62,000 bases of DNA, from the NCBI GenBank assembly GCA_014529385.2, contig CM043967.1, positions 133,889,182 through 133,951,181 of the forward strand, in the 5' to 3' direction. This DNA comes from Adiantum capillus-veneris (taxonomy: Eukaryota; Streptophyta; Polypodiopsida; Polypodiales; Pteridaceae). The notes beneath the pieces are model-generated. The model was not told the DNA's origin, did no database searches, and was given only the letters and a program-made list of their open reading frames with translations. The position numbers and the translations under genes were made by a program. Positions 19,292 through 30,449 of this stretch are shown one piece after another. Numbering within the stretch: position 1 is the first letter of the stretch; each line of letters opens with the position of its first letter.

Positions 19292-22200
19292 GTGTTAAGT
19301 AATTTTGTCGCGCCAGAAGGTCTTACAAGTGTCAATGTAGAAGGCAGCTTGCTCACAGAGGAAGTGAACAGGAAGAACATTGACAAAGGCAAAGGCAATA
19401 GTGCTTTGGTCGTTCGAGGGAGACAACAGTTTAAAGAGAAGAAGGGTAAGAAGGCACAAAACCGAAGTAAGTCTCGTGATTCGAAGTCAAAGGATGACAT
19501 AGAATGCTACCATTGTGGCAAGAAGGGTCACATGAAGCGAGACGGTACGAAGTGGAAACAAGAAAAAGGAAAAACAAAGAGTTCTGAGCAAGATGAAAAG
19601 AAGAGTTCAGTAAAGATTGAAGAGGTGAATGTCACAGGATCTGGTTCAGACAGTGATTCTGGTATAGCAGCTGGTGACATCTTCCTTACAAGCAATCTTG
19701 ATTCTGTTTTCTTGACTGCAGAGGATGGACATGCTATGAGTGATTGGATTATCGACTCAGGGGCATCTTTACATGTTTCTCCGCACAAAGAGTGGTTTAC
19801 ATCATATGTGGCTACTAAAGATTATGTCAAACTTGGCAATGAGCAGGTTTGTGACATACTTGGAGTGGGAGATGTGCAGTTGAAGTTTCAGAATGGCTCT
19901 TCTTTATGGCTCAAGAATGTCAGACATGTTCCAGCAATCCGAAAGAGCTTGATTAGTACAGGGAAGTTGGATGATGCGGGTTATGTGACAGTTTTTGGGA
20001 ACAGCGCTTGGAAGATCTCCAAAGGTTCGATGACTGTAGCACATAGCAGCAAGTCAGGAACTCTGTACACTTTACATGGTTCAGAGGTTAAAAACCATGT
20101 AATTAATGTGATTGAGCAGCCAAGTGTGTCACTGTGGCATCGTAGGTTGGGACATATGTCAAAAAGAGTAATGGAAATACTTTCTCATTATGGTTATTTG
20201 CCTGGCTTTTCATTTCAAGATTTCAAGTTTTGTGAGCATTGTTTTTATGGTAAGCAAACACAGGAACCGCACAGATCAAAGAGGAATCGTAGGGACGAAC
20301 GGTTAGCTCTTGTAAACAGTGATCTATGCGGACCAATGCCTAGTTTGTCACTAGGGGGAGCAGCGTACTTTTGTACATTCATAGATGACTATTCTCGCAA
20401 AGTATGGGTTTACTTCTTGAAGCACAAGGATGAGGTTCTCAAGGTCTTTAAGACATTCTTGCAGCTGGTGGAGAATCAGAGTGGTCAGAAGCTGAAGTGC
20501 TTGAGAACTAACAATGGTGGAGAGTACGTTTCCAAAGCTTTTCAAGACTTTTGTGAAGCAAAAGGGATTAAGCGGGAACTTACTGCACCATATAATCCTT
20601 CACAGAATGGGGTTGCAGAACGTATGAATAGGACCATACAAGAGAAGGTCAGAAGCATGTTGTCAAATGCTGAGTTGCCTGATGGATTGTGGGCGGAAGC
20701 AGTGGCTACAGCAGTCCATTTGATCAACAGGTCTCCTAGTAGGGTTCTGGATAAGAGTGCAGTGGCCGAGATGCTATGGACAGGCAAGGCACCTTCGTAT
20801 AAGCATCTCAGAGTCTTTGGTTGTGAAGCTTATAGCCATATTCCTAAGGAGTTCAAAAATAAGTTAGAACCAAAGAGCAAGAAGTGTATATTTCTTGGCT
20901 ACGGAGACTCGGGCGAGATGGGTTACCGGCTTTGGGATCCTGAGTCCAGAAAGCTTATTCGTATCAATGATGTGCATTTCAATGAAGCCAAGTTTCACGC
21001 TAAGCCAGAGAAGACAGAGGAGATCAGAAGAGTTGTTTTCAGGGAAGATGGACCTAGTGCTAGCACATCAAGACAGCATGGTCAGGCTCAGGAACAGCCT
21101 ATAGTGGCTAGAGAGGCAAAATCAGTTGTGGTGAGACGTTCTGAGCGTGTCTCCAAACCACCTGATCGTTATGTGCCATCTCTAAATTATGTCATGCTCA
21201 CAGATTGCGGAGAACCATCTTGTTACAAGGAAGCATTACAAGTGGTTGACTCGAAAAAATGGCATTTGGCCATGCAGTCAGAGATGACAGCTCTGCATAA
21301 AAACCAGACATGGAAGTTGGTTAAATTACCACAGGGCAAAAAGGCTCTACCTTGTAAATGGGTTTACAGGTATAAGATCACCGCTCATGATAGTCAGCCA
21401 AAGTACAAAGCAAGGCTTGTTGCCAAGGGCTTTAAGCAAGAACAAGGCATTGACTTTTATGAAGTCTTCTCTCCAGTGGTCAAGATGACTACATTGAGAT
21501 GCTTTCTTGCATTGGTTGCTATATTGGATTTGGTGTTGCACCAAATGGATGTCAAGACAGCGTTCTTGCATGGTGATTTAGATGTGGAAATTTACATGCA
21601 GCAGCCAGAAGGGTTTGTTGAGAAAGGCATGGAACATTTGGTATGCCAGTTGCTAAAGAGTCTTTATGGCTTAAAACAATCACCGAGGGCATGGTACCAT
21701 AAGTTCCACCAGTTTATGCTTTCTCAAGGCTACAAACGTAGTGAGTTCGATCACTGTCTATATACAAAGAAGGCTAAGGATGGCAGTTGGCTGATCCTTA
21801 TTTTGTATGTGGATGACATGTTGATTGCTGGCAAACACTTGGAAGAAATTTCAGCTTTGAAGTCAAAGATGGCAAAATCGTTTGACATGAAAGACATGGG
21901 TGAGGCAAGTCATATACTTGGTATGCGCATTGAGAGAGACAGATCAAAGAAGTTGATTTGGTTATCTCAAACAGAGTATATTGACAAGGTTTTGCAACGT
22001 TTCAATATGGAGAAGGGAAAGGCATTGAGTGTTCCATTGCCACCATATGTGAAACTTAGCAAACAAGATTGTCCTGTGTCTGAGGAAGAAAAGGCTGAAA
22101 TGGATAAGATTCCATATGCGTCTGCAGTGGGTAGTTTGATGTATGCAATGATTGCTACACGTCCGGATATTGCATTTGCAGTGGGAGTGGTTAGCAGATA

Positions 22201-22765
22201 TATGTCAAATCCCGGCAAGAAACATTGGGAGGCAGTGAAAGGTATCATGAGATACTTAAAACATACAAAGAGTATGCGCATATGCTATGGTAGTCAGGAT
22301 TTGAGTGTCAGAGGATACACTGACTCAGATTATGCAGGAGACTTGGATAAGAGGAGATCTACATTAGGCTATGTCTTTACATTGGCTGGAGGTGCCATAT
22401 CATGGCGATCTCGATTACAAGATTGTGTTACACAGTCTACTACTGAAGCTGAGTATGTTGCAGCAAATGAGGCATGCAAAGAAGCTATTTGGCTTGGTAG
22501 ATTGGTAGCAGACTTGGAAATCAATGCAGATATGCCAGAGTTATATTGTGATAGTCAAAGTGCTATACAATTGGCAAAGAATCCAGTGTTCCATTCGAAG
22601 ACTAAGCATATTGATGTGAAATATCACTTCATTAGGGAAGTACTTGAAGACAAGCATATACAACTGCTGAAGATCCACACCAAGGACAATCCTGCTGATC
22701 TACTCACAAAGGGACTTCCAAGAGAGGGCTTTGTGCATTGTCGTGAGTTATTGGGCATTGGATAG
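19292..22765 (+). CDS. Copia-1 gag end plus pol: protease, integrase, RT, RNase H (catalytically damaged)
   Basis: An open frame of 1157 codons. A zinc knuckle at residues 72-85 reads CYHCGKKGHMKRDG: the last cysteine is glycine (codon 19544). The protease motif is WIIDSGASLH (about 150-160). The GAG-pre-integrase zinc region is LWHRRLGHMS to CEHCFYGK. In the integrase core the first Asp is SDLCGPM. The second catalytic Asp, normally in SDNGGEY, is Asn here (TNNGGEY, residue 407, codon AAC 20510), and the Glu is NGVAERMN. RT has MDVKTAFLHGDL, SLYGLKQSPRAWY and the YVDD box. RNase H has YTDSDYAGD and STTEAEYVAA. RT and RNase H look intact; integrase should be inactive. Confidence 0.93.
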   Translation: MLSNFVAPEGLTSVNVEGSLLTEEVNRKNIDKGKGNSALVVRGRQQFKEKKGKKAQNRSKSRDSKSKDDIECYHCGKKGHMKRDGTKWKQEKGKTKSSEQDEKKSSVKIEEVNVTGSGSDSDSGIAAGDIFLTSNLDSVFLTAEDGHAMSDWIIDSGASLHVSPHKEWFTSYVATKDYVKLGNEQVCDILGVGDVQLKFQNGSSLWLKNVRHVPAIRKSLISTGKLDDAGYVTVFGNSAWKISKGSMTVAHSSKSGTLYTLHGSEVKNHVINVIEQPSVSLWHRRLGHMSKRVMEILSHYGYLPGFSFQDFKFCEHCFYGKQTQEPHRSKRNRRDERLALVNSDLCGPMPSLSLGGAAYFCTFIDDYSRKVWVYFLKHKDEVLKVFKTFLQLVENQSGQKLKCLRTNNGGEYVSKAFQDFCEAKGIKRELTAPYNPSQNGVAERMNRTIQEKVRSMLSNAELPDGLWAEAVATAVHLINRSPSRVLDKSAVAEMLWTGKAPSYKHLRVFGCEAYSHIPKEFKNKLEPKSKKCIFLGYGDSGEMGYRLWDPESRKLIRINDVHFNEAKFHAKPEKTEEIRRVVFREDGPSASTSRQHGQAQEQPIVAREAKSVVVRRSERVSKPPDRYVPSLNYVMLTDCGEPSCYKEALQVVDSKKWHLAMQSEMTALHKNQTWKLVKLPQGKKALPCKWVYRYKITAHDSQPKYKARLVAKGFKQEQGIDFYEVFSPVVKMTTLRCFLALVAILDLVLHQMDVKTAFLHGDLDVEIYMQQPEGFVEKGMEHLVCQLLKSLYGLKQSPRAWYHKFHQFMLSQGYKRSEFDHCLYTKKAKDGSWLILILYVDDMLIAGKHLEEISALKSKMAKSFDMKDMGEASHILGMRIERDRSKKLIWLSQTEYIDKVLQRFNMEKGKALSVPLPPYVKLSKQDCPVSEEEKAEMDKIPYASAVGSLMYAMIATRPDIAFAVGVVSRYMSNPGKKHWEAVKGIMRYLKHTKSMRICYGSQDLSVRGYTDSDYAGDLDKRRSTLGYVFTLAGGAISWRSRLQDCVTQSTTEAEYVAANEACKEAIWLGRLVADLEINADMPELYCDSQSAIQLAKNPVFHSKTKHIDVKYHFIREVLEDKHIQLLKIHTKDNPADLLTKGLPREGFVHCRELLGIG

Positions 22766-22838
22766 ATGGCAGCCATGTAAATCTTTGTACATTTATGTTC
22801 ATAGATTTACAGTTACTTAAAGTGCCACATTGGGCTTT

Positions 22839-22849
22839 AAGTGGGAGGT
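22839..22849 (+). other. Copia-1 polypurine tract
   Basis: AAGTGGGAGGT lies directly before the 3-prime LTR and would prime plus-strand synthesis. Confidence 0.9.
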
Positions 22850-23066
22850 TGTTGGGATTAAAGCCCAAGTGGCCTCTTATGCGGATATGGCTGGCCGCCC
22901 GCCTAACTCACTTCCCTCTAACTCTTTGTATATACTAACTTATACTTTGTGAATACTAAGGTATTGGGAGATAACCCTTCTAACAGTTCTCTGCGTATTG
23001 TACTGTGTAAGCTCACTATGTGTGTGCGTGTGAGAGAGTCGACCCATGCTCCGCTCCGCGACTTCA
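22850..23066 (+). repeat. Copia-1 3-prime LTR
   Basis: 217 bp, six substitutions relative to 17516-17732. Ends GCGACTTCA and is followed by the CTCCA target duplication at 23067-23071. Confidence 0.97.
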
Positions 23067-25210
23067 CTCCACCTATTGAGCAACTACCGCAACACATGGT
23101 TCCTAGATCTCAAAATGTTGTACAAGCTACACCGCTACCACCTCCTGTGCTAGGACCACAGCCCCCGCATCCAAGAGTCGCCCCTATGAACCAAGTGGGT
23201 TGCGAGCCCTCTAATGCTTATGCAGATGGCTCTGAGGAGGAAATAGACACTAGTATTGCCTACGGACTTGATACATTGGAAGAGTGTCCTATATACTACA
23301 TGGAAGATTGTTGGGGACAAGTCAAGCCGGTTTATCAAGTTGCTGCTCTCGCATCCAGAGGTCAAAATATTAACACCCAGGCTAGGAAGCCACCTCTTCA
23401 ATGCTACGAGTGTGGTGGACCACATCGGGCAGCGGAGTGCCCTATTAGGCTGCAAAAGAATGCTGCACAGATGCAAATGAATCAAGGGAGCATGTCTGAA
23501 ATGCCAATATTCACATGTAATCGTTGTGGCATAGATCACTTGATTGCCCAATGCCCCTATAACCCAAATGTGCCTAAAATCACACCCCTAAATTTGGTCG
23601 AAATTGCTAGTGTGACATCGCCAATACCACCCGTCGCACCCGCTTATGCGATTACACGGTCCATGCTTCAAGGGCCAGGCCATATCCTCGAAGAGAGAGA
23701 TACCGCGTCAGTTATCCAAGCAAAGAAAAAGAAGACACGAAGGAAGAGGTCGCAGAATACGGGAAATTCAAAGCCAAGTTCCAAAACAAACATAGGAACA
23801 GGAGATGACCCCGTGTATATGAATGACCTCGAGGATGATTCAGATTCAATCGAGACAATGGAGACTAGAACCAATACCACAAAGGGAAAGACCGACAAAG
23901 AAAACAGTAACATGGAACCAAATGAAAACCGAATAAGAGAAAACCATAAAGATCCTCTGAAAACACCACAAGTGTTTCCAAATCCAATCCAAGACCCCCA
24001 AGATAAACCGAAGGGGCAAAAAGGGAAGAATCGTAAAAAGAAGATTGGGATGTACCCAAACCCAGTAGACGAGATTGAGCGGGTGAAACATCTAAGAGGT
24101 TTAGTGGAGGAGACTCAAAGGAAACTAGAACCAGAACCCATGCATGTCAAAATTCATGACACAGTGTTTCCCACGCAAGTTCATCCACCCCACATGAACC
24201 ATAGACCGTTAGCCATATCTAGTATCATCCAAGAAGGGAGTGAGGACGGGACATCAGAAAGTGAGCATACACCTTTCTTGTTGGAAAGGATGTTTAACGA
24301 AGGAATACCTGATCCCATTGAGGAATATAAGATTCCATCCTCACCAGTTCCTAGTCAAGGACCTACACCCTGCAAAATGCCAATGAATGTTGCCAAACTA
24401 GTGGACTTCATGTCTTCTGAGGTCCGAACCACGATCATAGCAAAGCTGTATGGAGATCCTGAGTTATTCCTTGCACTTTGAGCATTCCTTAACAGAGAGC
24501 TACGAACGGGATTACCGCAGTTTGCGCAACCAAATAGGCCTGACTCGATTATGATTGATGAGGAAAATCATGTGCAATCACTTGACTTAGATGGACACGA
24601 GTCTGTGATCGAGGTACCCATTAACGAATTAGGGCAGTATTTTGAAGGCGACGAGTCTAATGCGACCCTACCCATCACTACCAAGGGATTAACTATAAAG
24701 GGAATTCTTGATGGTGGTGCAGGAGTTAGCATCGTTACAAAAGATTGTTGGGAATCCATGGGAAAACCTCGCCTCAGTGTTACTAACATTGTGGTAAAGA
24801 TGGAAAATGGTACCATAGCCAAACCTATGGGGATGCTCAAGGATCTTAAGATCAAAGTTCTAAGACACAAAGTACGACATACGTTCATTGTAATGGATTT
24901 CTCTAAACACCTTATGTCATATGAAATGATTTTAGGACGACCATTCATGAGGGAAGCACAAATGGTTCACGATTGGTCTAAAAATCATGTCTATTTGCAA
25001 TTCCAAGACTCTGTCCTTAGAGTGGATTTGGTGACTGGTAAGGTACACCCCTTAGGGAGTAAAACCATTATTGATCATCGCTCTGACACCACAGTTCACT
25101 CGGCCCCACTACAATATTGTTACACTTGTAAGAAGGATACAGACATTGGCCAAGATTCTCCTTACATGGATGTGTTACCGGGTATGACGGAATCAGACAA
25201 CGTAGACTAG
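23067..25210 (+). pseudogene. Gypsy-1 gag end and first protease
   Basis: This continues the gag frame after the copia. Two further zinc knuckles, CYECGGPHRAAEC and CNRCGIDHLIAQC, both have the C-x2-C-x3-H-x4-C spacing. A basic stretch (KKKKTRRKRSQN) and a charged linker follow. A TGA at 24479-24481 stands where gypsy-2 has CGA, and a TAG at 25208-25210 where gypsy-2 has TGG. The protease domain (about 24690-25000) has GILDGGAGVSIV as active-site motif (DGGA in place of the usual D-S/T-G) and ILGRPFM. Both stops are C-to-T or G-to-A changes. Confidence 0.9.
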
Positions 25211-27091
25211 GTACACCTAGTTGCAACCATAGATACCTGGGGAAATAGAGGAACCACTTGGGTCACACCAAAGGGGGAAGAGGTACCACAAATTGCACCT
25301 CTGAACATGATAAGTGCCATACATGCATCTTCTAAGGGCAAGGCAATTGTGGACCAATCTAACAGTGACACCGATAGCTCAATAGAAGACTTTAACCAAC
25401 ACGACTCAGACACTGACTTCCAGAGTGAAACGGATTCTGAATCTCATGAATTAAAGAGTGGAGCAAGTTCAGAGTCAAAACATTCGGAAGGACCGAGAAC
25501 ATCAACCCATGATAGCTCCTCCGAGAGTGAAGAGGACACCAACGAGGACTCCTTTAGTGAACCAGATCTAAATGCAAATCAAAATCAGGTCTCAAATAAG
25601 AAAAAGAAAAACTTTAAGAGGCGTCGATATCGAGCCAATGTACGTGCTAGGATAAAAAAGAAGAGATCCTCAGCAGAATGGCTCAGTTATATAGGAGCAT
25701 GTGATGCTCATCGAAAATTGGTAGACGATTGGGGTGAATATCTCCAAAATGTTATGTGGTGTAGACCAGGACCCCATGACATAGCCCAATTAGAGATCAT
25801 AGACAAGCCAAAGTTGATCCGCACTGCAAGGAGGCGTCAAAACCAAGAGTTAGCTCGACAACACAAGAAAGCAGAAATGGAAGCACAAACCAAAGCACAA
25901 CTAGAATCCACAGACTTGCATCCTGCACCAGAACATTTCAAATCTTACACCACAGGGGAAGCAAAGATTGTGTACACAAAAGCCCAAAGAATACCTATCG
26001 ATGGGAATAATGGAATCTATGATGGTCCGGCAATAGTTAAAGAAATAGAATTGGCCGACCCCGGTGAAGAATCAAAACCTGTTTTTATTGCCCAAGACCT
26101 CACAGAAGTTGAAGAGGCGGTCCTCAAAGAGCTTCTCAAGGAATTCAAGGACGTATTCGCTTGGACATACCATGATATGAAAGGTGTTCCACCTTCTGTG
26201 GTCCAACATACAATCCCTATGATTAGCACTGTGAAGCCCGTACAACAAAGACCCTACCCGATGAATCCTAAGTACGCAAAGATCATTCAAGAAGAACTAG
26301 AAAAGATTATCAAATGTGGGTTCATATATCCTATTGAACACTTTGAATGGGTGTCTCCAATAGTTATCGTGCCAAAAAAGAATGGGAAACTCAGGGTGTG
26401 CGTGGACCTCAAAAAAGTTAATGCAGCTACTAGAAGAGACCATTACCCCCTACCATATTCCGAACATGTACTCGAAAGAGTTGCAGGCAAGGAAGCTTAT
26501 AGCTTTCTAGATGGGTACTCAGGCTACAACCAAATCACGATAGCGCTAGAGGACCAAGCTAAAACTGCCTTCATCACAGAATTTGGCGTGTTTGCATTTC
26601 GTGTGATGGCTTTTGGCTTAACAAATGCCCCTGCTACATTCCAACGATTAATAAACACTGCTTTTAAAGAATATTTGAGAGAGTTTTGTGAAGCTTTCTT
26701 AGACGACCTTTGTGTTTACTCTTCTTGGAAAGAACATCTATCATGTTTGCGGAAGGTGTTTGAAACGTGTAGGTTATATCGTATCTCATTGAACCCGTTC
26801 AAATGCCAATTTTGGGTCAAGTATGGAGTTATTTTAGGGCATATAGTATCTAAGAATGGTATCTCAACCGATGAGAGCAAAATTAAAGTGATTCTAGAGT
26901 TACCACCACCAACCAATTACAAGGGAGCTCAAAGGTTCATGGGACACGTGGGTTATTATCGACGGTTTATTTTATTTTTCGCTGAGATAGCACGTCCTTT
27001 GTACAAGCTTCTCATTGAATTTAAATGGACTGAAGAGTGTGACCAGGCCTATGAACAATTGAAGAAAACACTAGCAAGTGCTCCGATTTGA
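25211..27091 (+). pseudogene. Gypsy-1 reverse transcriptase region
   Basis: The same frame continues through an acidic Ser/Asp/Glu-rich linker (about 25360-25590) and a basic patch (KKKKNFKRRRYR). The RT domain (about 26250-26990) has GFIYPIEHFEWVSPIVIVPK, LRVCVDLKKVN, FRVMAFGLTNAPATFQ and the catalytic box FLDD (about 26698-26710). The thumb/connection begins CQFWVKYGVILGH and GHVGYYRRFI. A TGA at 27089-27091 interrupts just before RNase H. Gypsy-2 lacks this whole region. RT would copy packaged RNA into DNA. Confidence 0.93.
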
Positions 27092-28800
27092 AGGACACCT
27101 AACTGGGATGTCATTTTCCATGTGCATATTGATGCATCAAACTTTGCTATTGGGTGTGTTCTCACTCAACCAGGAGAACATAAATTGGACTATCCCATTA
27201 GCTTTGCAAGCCGTCAATTGAACGATGCTGAAAGGAACTACACCACTACAGAGCGAGAAGGTTTGGCAATGGTTTATGCAGTAAAGAAATTTCGCTACTA
27301 CCTTCTGGCAAACAAGTTTGTATTTTATGTGGATCATCAAGCGTTGCTGTATCTGGTAAACAAGCCATGCTCCACAGGAAGAATCACACGATGGTTGTTA
27401 ATTCTTCTAGAGTTTGATTTCACGATTGTAGTGAGACCCGGTAAAAGGCACGTCATGGCTGATCATTTGTTTCGCATACCCAATGGTGAAGCCCCTACCG
27501 GAGTTGATGATGAATTACCCGATACTTCCCTATTCATAGTTGAGACTATGCCTGAATGGAGTGAGAACATTGTTAACTTTTTAGTTAATGGTTTTCCACC
27601 CAAGGAACTTCGTAAGGATATCGCTCGAAGGCTAGTAAAAGAATGTGAACCCTATTGTTTGATTGCCGGAACTGTGTATAGACTAGGCAAGGACGATATT
27701 CTTAGGCGTTGTGCCCGCGAGGATGAATATTTGTATATCTTGCAAGAAGCACATATGGGCATAGCAGGAGGACATTTTTCAGGAGACCTGACTGCTAGAA
27801 AGGTGCTGCAATCAGGCTATTGGTGGCCAACTTTATTTAAGGATGCATCACTTTTTACAAAAGGGTGTGATGAGTGCCAACGTTACAAGACCACACAGCG
27901 CAAAGACAGAATGCCCTTACATCCTATTAAAGTAACCCAACCATTTGAAAAATGGGGCTTAGACTTTGTAGGTCCAATTAGTCCCGCAGCTCGCAACACT
28001 CAATCTCGATATATTCTAGTTGCTACGGACTATGTAACAAAGTGGGCTGAAGCTAAGGCTTCACAAAAAGCTGACGCGAGGACAACAGCTAAGTTTCTTT
28101 TTGAGAACATTATCACAAGATTTGGTTGCCCTTTTGAAATTGTTAGTGATAATGGTACCCATTTTATAAATGAGGTAATAAGAGAGCTTACCACAACCTT
28201 TATGATATCCCACCATAAGTCTACACCTTATTACCCGCAAGCTAATGGACAAGCCGAGAGCACCAACAAGACTCTAATCTCTATTTTAACCAAGACGGTA
28301 GAAGCTCATCGCACTGATTGGGATTTGAAGTTGACATCTGCTCTATGGGCTTATCGTACTGCTTATAAAGTGGCTATTAATTGTACTCCATTCAAAATGG
28401 TATACCGCCAAGAAGCAGTTATGCCTTGGGAGTTTGTCATTCCTAGTCTTAGGGTAGCTTCACAGGAAGGATGGAATGGTAACCCCTTAACCGAGCGTTT
28501 GTATATCTTAGAAAAACTAGACGAAGAGAGACAGTTGGCTGTGCAAAATGCTCTTGTGGAAAAGGATAGGAGAAAGAAGTGGTTTGATCTCCATGTGAAG
28601 GATAAGGACATCAAAGTTGGTGATAAAGTCCTTATGTATGGAGTACGTAAAGAGAAGAAAAAGTTGAAATATGATGGTAAAGGACCATATAGAGTATGTG
28701 AAATTACCACACAAGGTACCCTTCGTGTGGAAACTCTTGATGCAGTTGAAACCATTGGATTCCTCAATGGGAGTAAATTCAAAATATATTATGATCCTTT
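27092..28800 (+). pseudogene. Gypsy-1 RNase H and integrase
   Basis: Same frame as RT. RNase H shows HIDASNFAIG, TTTEREGLAMVYAVKKFRYY and YVDHQALLYL (27122-27480). Integrase follows with its H-H-C-C zinc region (HMGIAGGHFS to CDECQRYK, about 27750-27890). The catalytic core has Asp in WGLDFVGPI, Asp in VSDNGTHF and Glu in NGQAESTNKT, so all three residues are present. The C-terminal part has the KVLMYGVRKEKKKLKYDGKG-like region. No stop lies between 27092 and the end of the frame at 30169. It is translated only if the upstream stops are bypassed, hence pseudogene. Confidence 0.93.
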
Positions 28801-30169
28801 AAGCCAAGAAGAACTACGGGCCATTCATCAAAAGAAGGCCGCCAAAGCACAAACCGAGTTAAACAAGATACAAGCTCAAGCTGAGGCTAAGGAGCGACAT
28901 CAACGTATAAGACAAAAACGAGAGGCTAACCTTGGAGTCACAAATGCATTCCACGTGGAAATCGAAGAGGATGGGTTGGACTCTGACACACCTCTACGAT
29001 GCCCTATTGAGTTAAATAGTGCCTATGGAAAAGTGCTATATAACGCCTTATTGGACACGGGTGCTAAATATAATCTGCTATCCTATGGGGTGTGGTGTCA
29101 GTTAGGGAAGCCACCTCTATCTGAGAGTATTATCCAAGTCAAGGGTGTCAACAAGAAAAAAACTACGGTTTTTGGAATCTGGCACACTTCTGTCAGTTAT
29201 GACAATGGAATTGTAGCTCAAGACTTTTTGGTCATGCCTACTGGAACTATGGAGGGTAATATAAACCTAGGCCGCACGTGGATGATAGCCACCAAATGCA
29301 CTATTGATTGGGGGACTGGGGGTGTTACAACGCAAAAACCAACTCTTAGCCCTACCACTCAAGCCATAGTCCCTGAGATATTGCCTAAGGAAATAAAACC
29401 CAAGACATTGCATGTCCAGGAGGTTGAACCATACGTCCCCATAGCCCAACTCTCTAGAGCTTCAACTGATGTAGTTGAAAGAAAGCTTGAGACACACAAG
29501 AACCATCCTAATATAACAGAGAAAACATACAAGTGGGTCCCTAAAGCTTCTGTAGTGAGCATGGTTGATGCAAAAAAACGAAAACCTCGTAAGAACCGTC
29601 CCACTCACTCCAAGAAATGTAAAGAAACGTTGCGTTGGATTCCTAAACGACTATTGGAAGCCCAAGGATACTATGAAGGAAATGATCAATTCTGGGTGCC
29701 CAAACGTAAAGTGTACTCTTACCTGTCACCTGGCCCATGTAAACCCAATCCTGTGGCTCCAAAACAAATTGAAAATCGCGGAAAGGAAAAAATCATGGAA
29801 TGTTACACACCCGCTCTAAAGCTAGTTTGGGTACCAAAGAAAGAACGATTTGTTCCACCTAGCTCAGGAACAGGGAAATCAAATGAAGCTTCTTGCTCTT
29901 CATGTAGTTCCTATACGCAAATAGAAGCTTCGACACAACCTCCACCTACCACTGTACATATCCATACAAGCACGAAAGAGTTTGCACCTCCCGGGGTAAG
30001 TTCACCACCTACAACAATGTTGCAAATAAAATCATGGGAGAGTACCTTACCACCCTTGCAACTAGATGAAATGCATAGGGCGGTCGAAAACTATTGGTTA
30101 AAACCTTCACCCATAACAACTTGGAACAATTGGTTTCAAAAGATGACGACCTCATTCCAAAAGGTATGA
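28801..30169 (+). pseudogene. Gypsy-1 post-integrase extension: second retropepsin-like domain and W(V/I)PK domain
   Basis: After a helical, Q/K-rich linker (about 28800-28930) comes a segment with YNALLDTGAKYNLLSYGVW. Its DTGA (Asp codon 29054) followed by hydrophobics is the classic retropepsin active-site loop. About 70 residues later is INLGRTWM, resembling the conserved ILG-R of the family. The first protease (DGGA) lies before RT, so this would be a second copy or paralogue. The tail (29500-30169) contains four short motifs, YKWVPK, LRWIPK, FWVPK and VWVPK, and ends in WNNWFQKM. Gypsy-2 keeps this tail but not the DTGA domain. Function unknown. Confidence 0.75.
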
Positions 30170-30176
30170 TCTACCC

Positions 30177-30190
30177 AAGGAAGGGGGGAG
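30177..30190 (+). other. Internal polypurine tract of gypsy-1
   Basis: AAGGAAGGGGGGAG just after the polyprotein stop strongly resembles the terminal tract (AGGAAGGGGGG at 40969). The surrounding bases ATCTAC...TGTTTGCTAAC also mimic the PPT/LTR junction ATCTACATC...TGTTAACC. It is conserved in gypsy-2 at 37576. Confidence 0.7.
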
Positions 30191-30268
30191 TGTTTGCTAA
30201 CATCAATCATTCACTCTCTCCCCTCTCAACCTTCCTCCCTGACCTCTCAATTCCAATCTTAGGGAATG

Positions 30269-30278
30269 TATATATATA
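30269..30278 (+). promoter_or_regulatory. TATA-like box upstream of the extra ORF
   Basis: TATATATATA followed by GCCTTATACTCAC and an AC/AG-rich stretch, about 170 bp before the ATG at 30450. The same sequence stands at 37669-37678 in gypsy-2. It could drive a separate transcript of the 3-prime ORF; no direct evidence. Confidence 0.4.
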
Positions 30279-30449
30279 GCCTTATACTCACAAAAAACAA
30301 AAATAGTAAAGAGCAAGAGCGACAAGCAACAAGAGAGCACCCTATCAGATCTTACATATAAGTCCAAATTCACCGTGTCAATTCAAGCAACACACAAAAA
30401 CAACTCTTATGTTTTAAAGGCCTAACCAAATCTATCTGTATTATCAGAA

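Larger units (their letters stand above)
17516..23066 (+). mobile_element. Copia-1: Ty1/copia retrotransposon nested in gypsy-1 gag
   Basis: 5551 bp with 217-bp LTRs that differ at six positions (about 2.8 percent) and a perfect 5-bp target duplication. It has an initiator-Met-type primer site, gag, a long pol frame and a polypurine tract. Gene order within pol is protease, integrase, RT, RNase H, the Ty1/copia order. It is inactive through a gag nonsense codon, a gag frameshift and changed catalytic residues. Its orientation is the same as gypsy-1. Confidence 0.97.
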
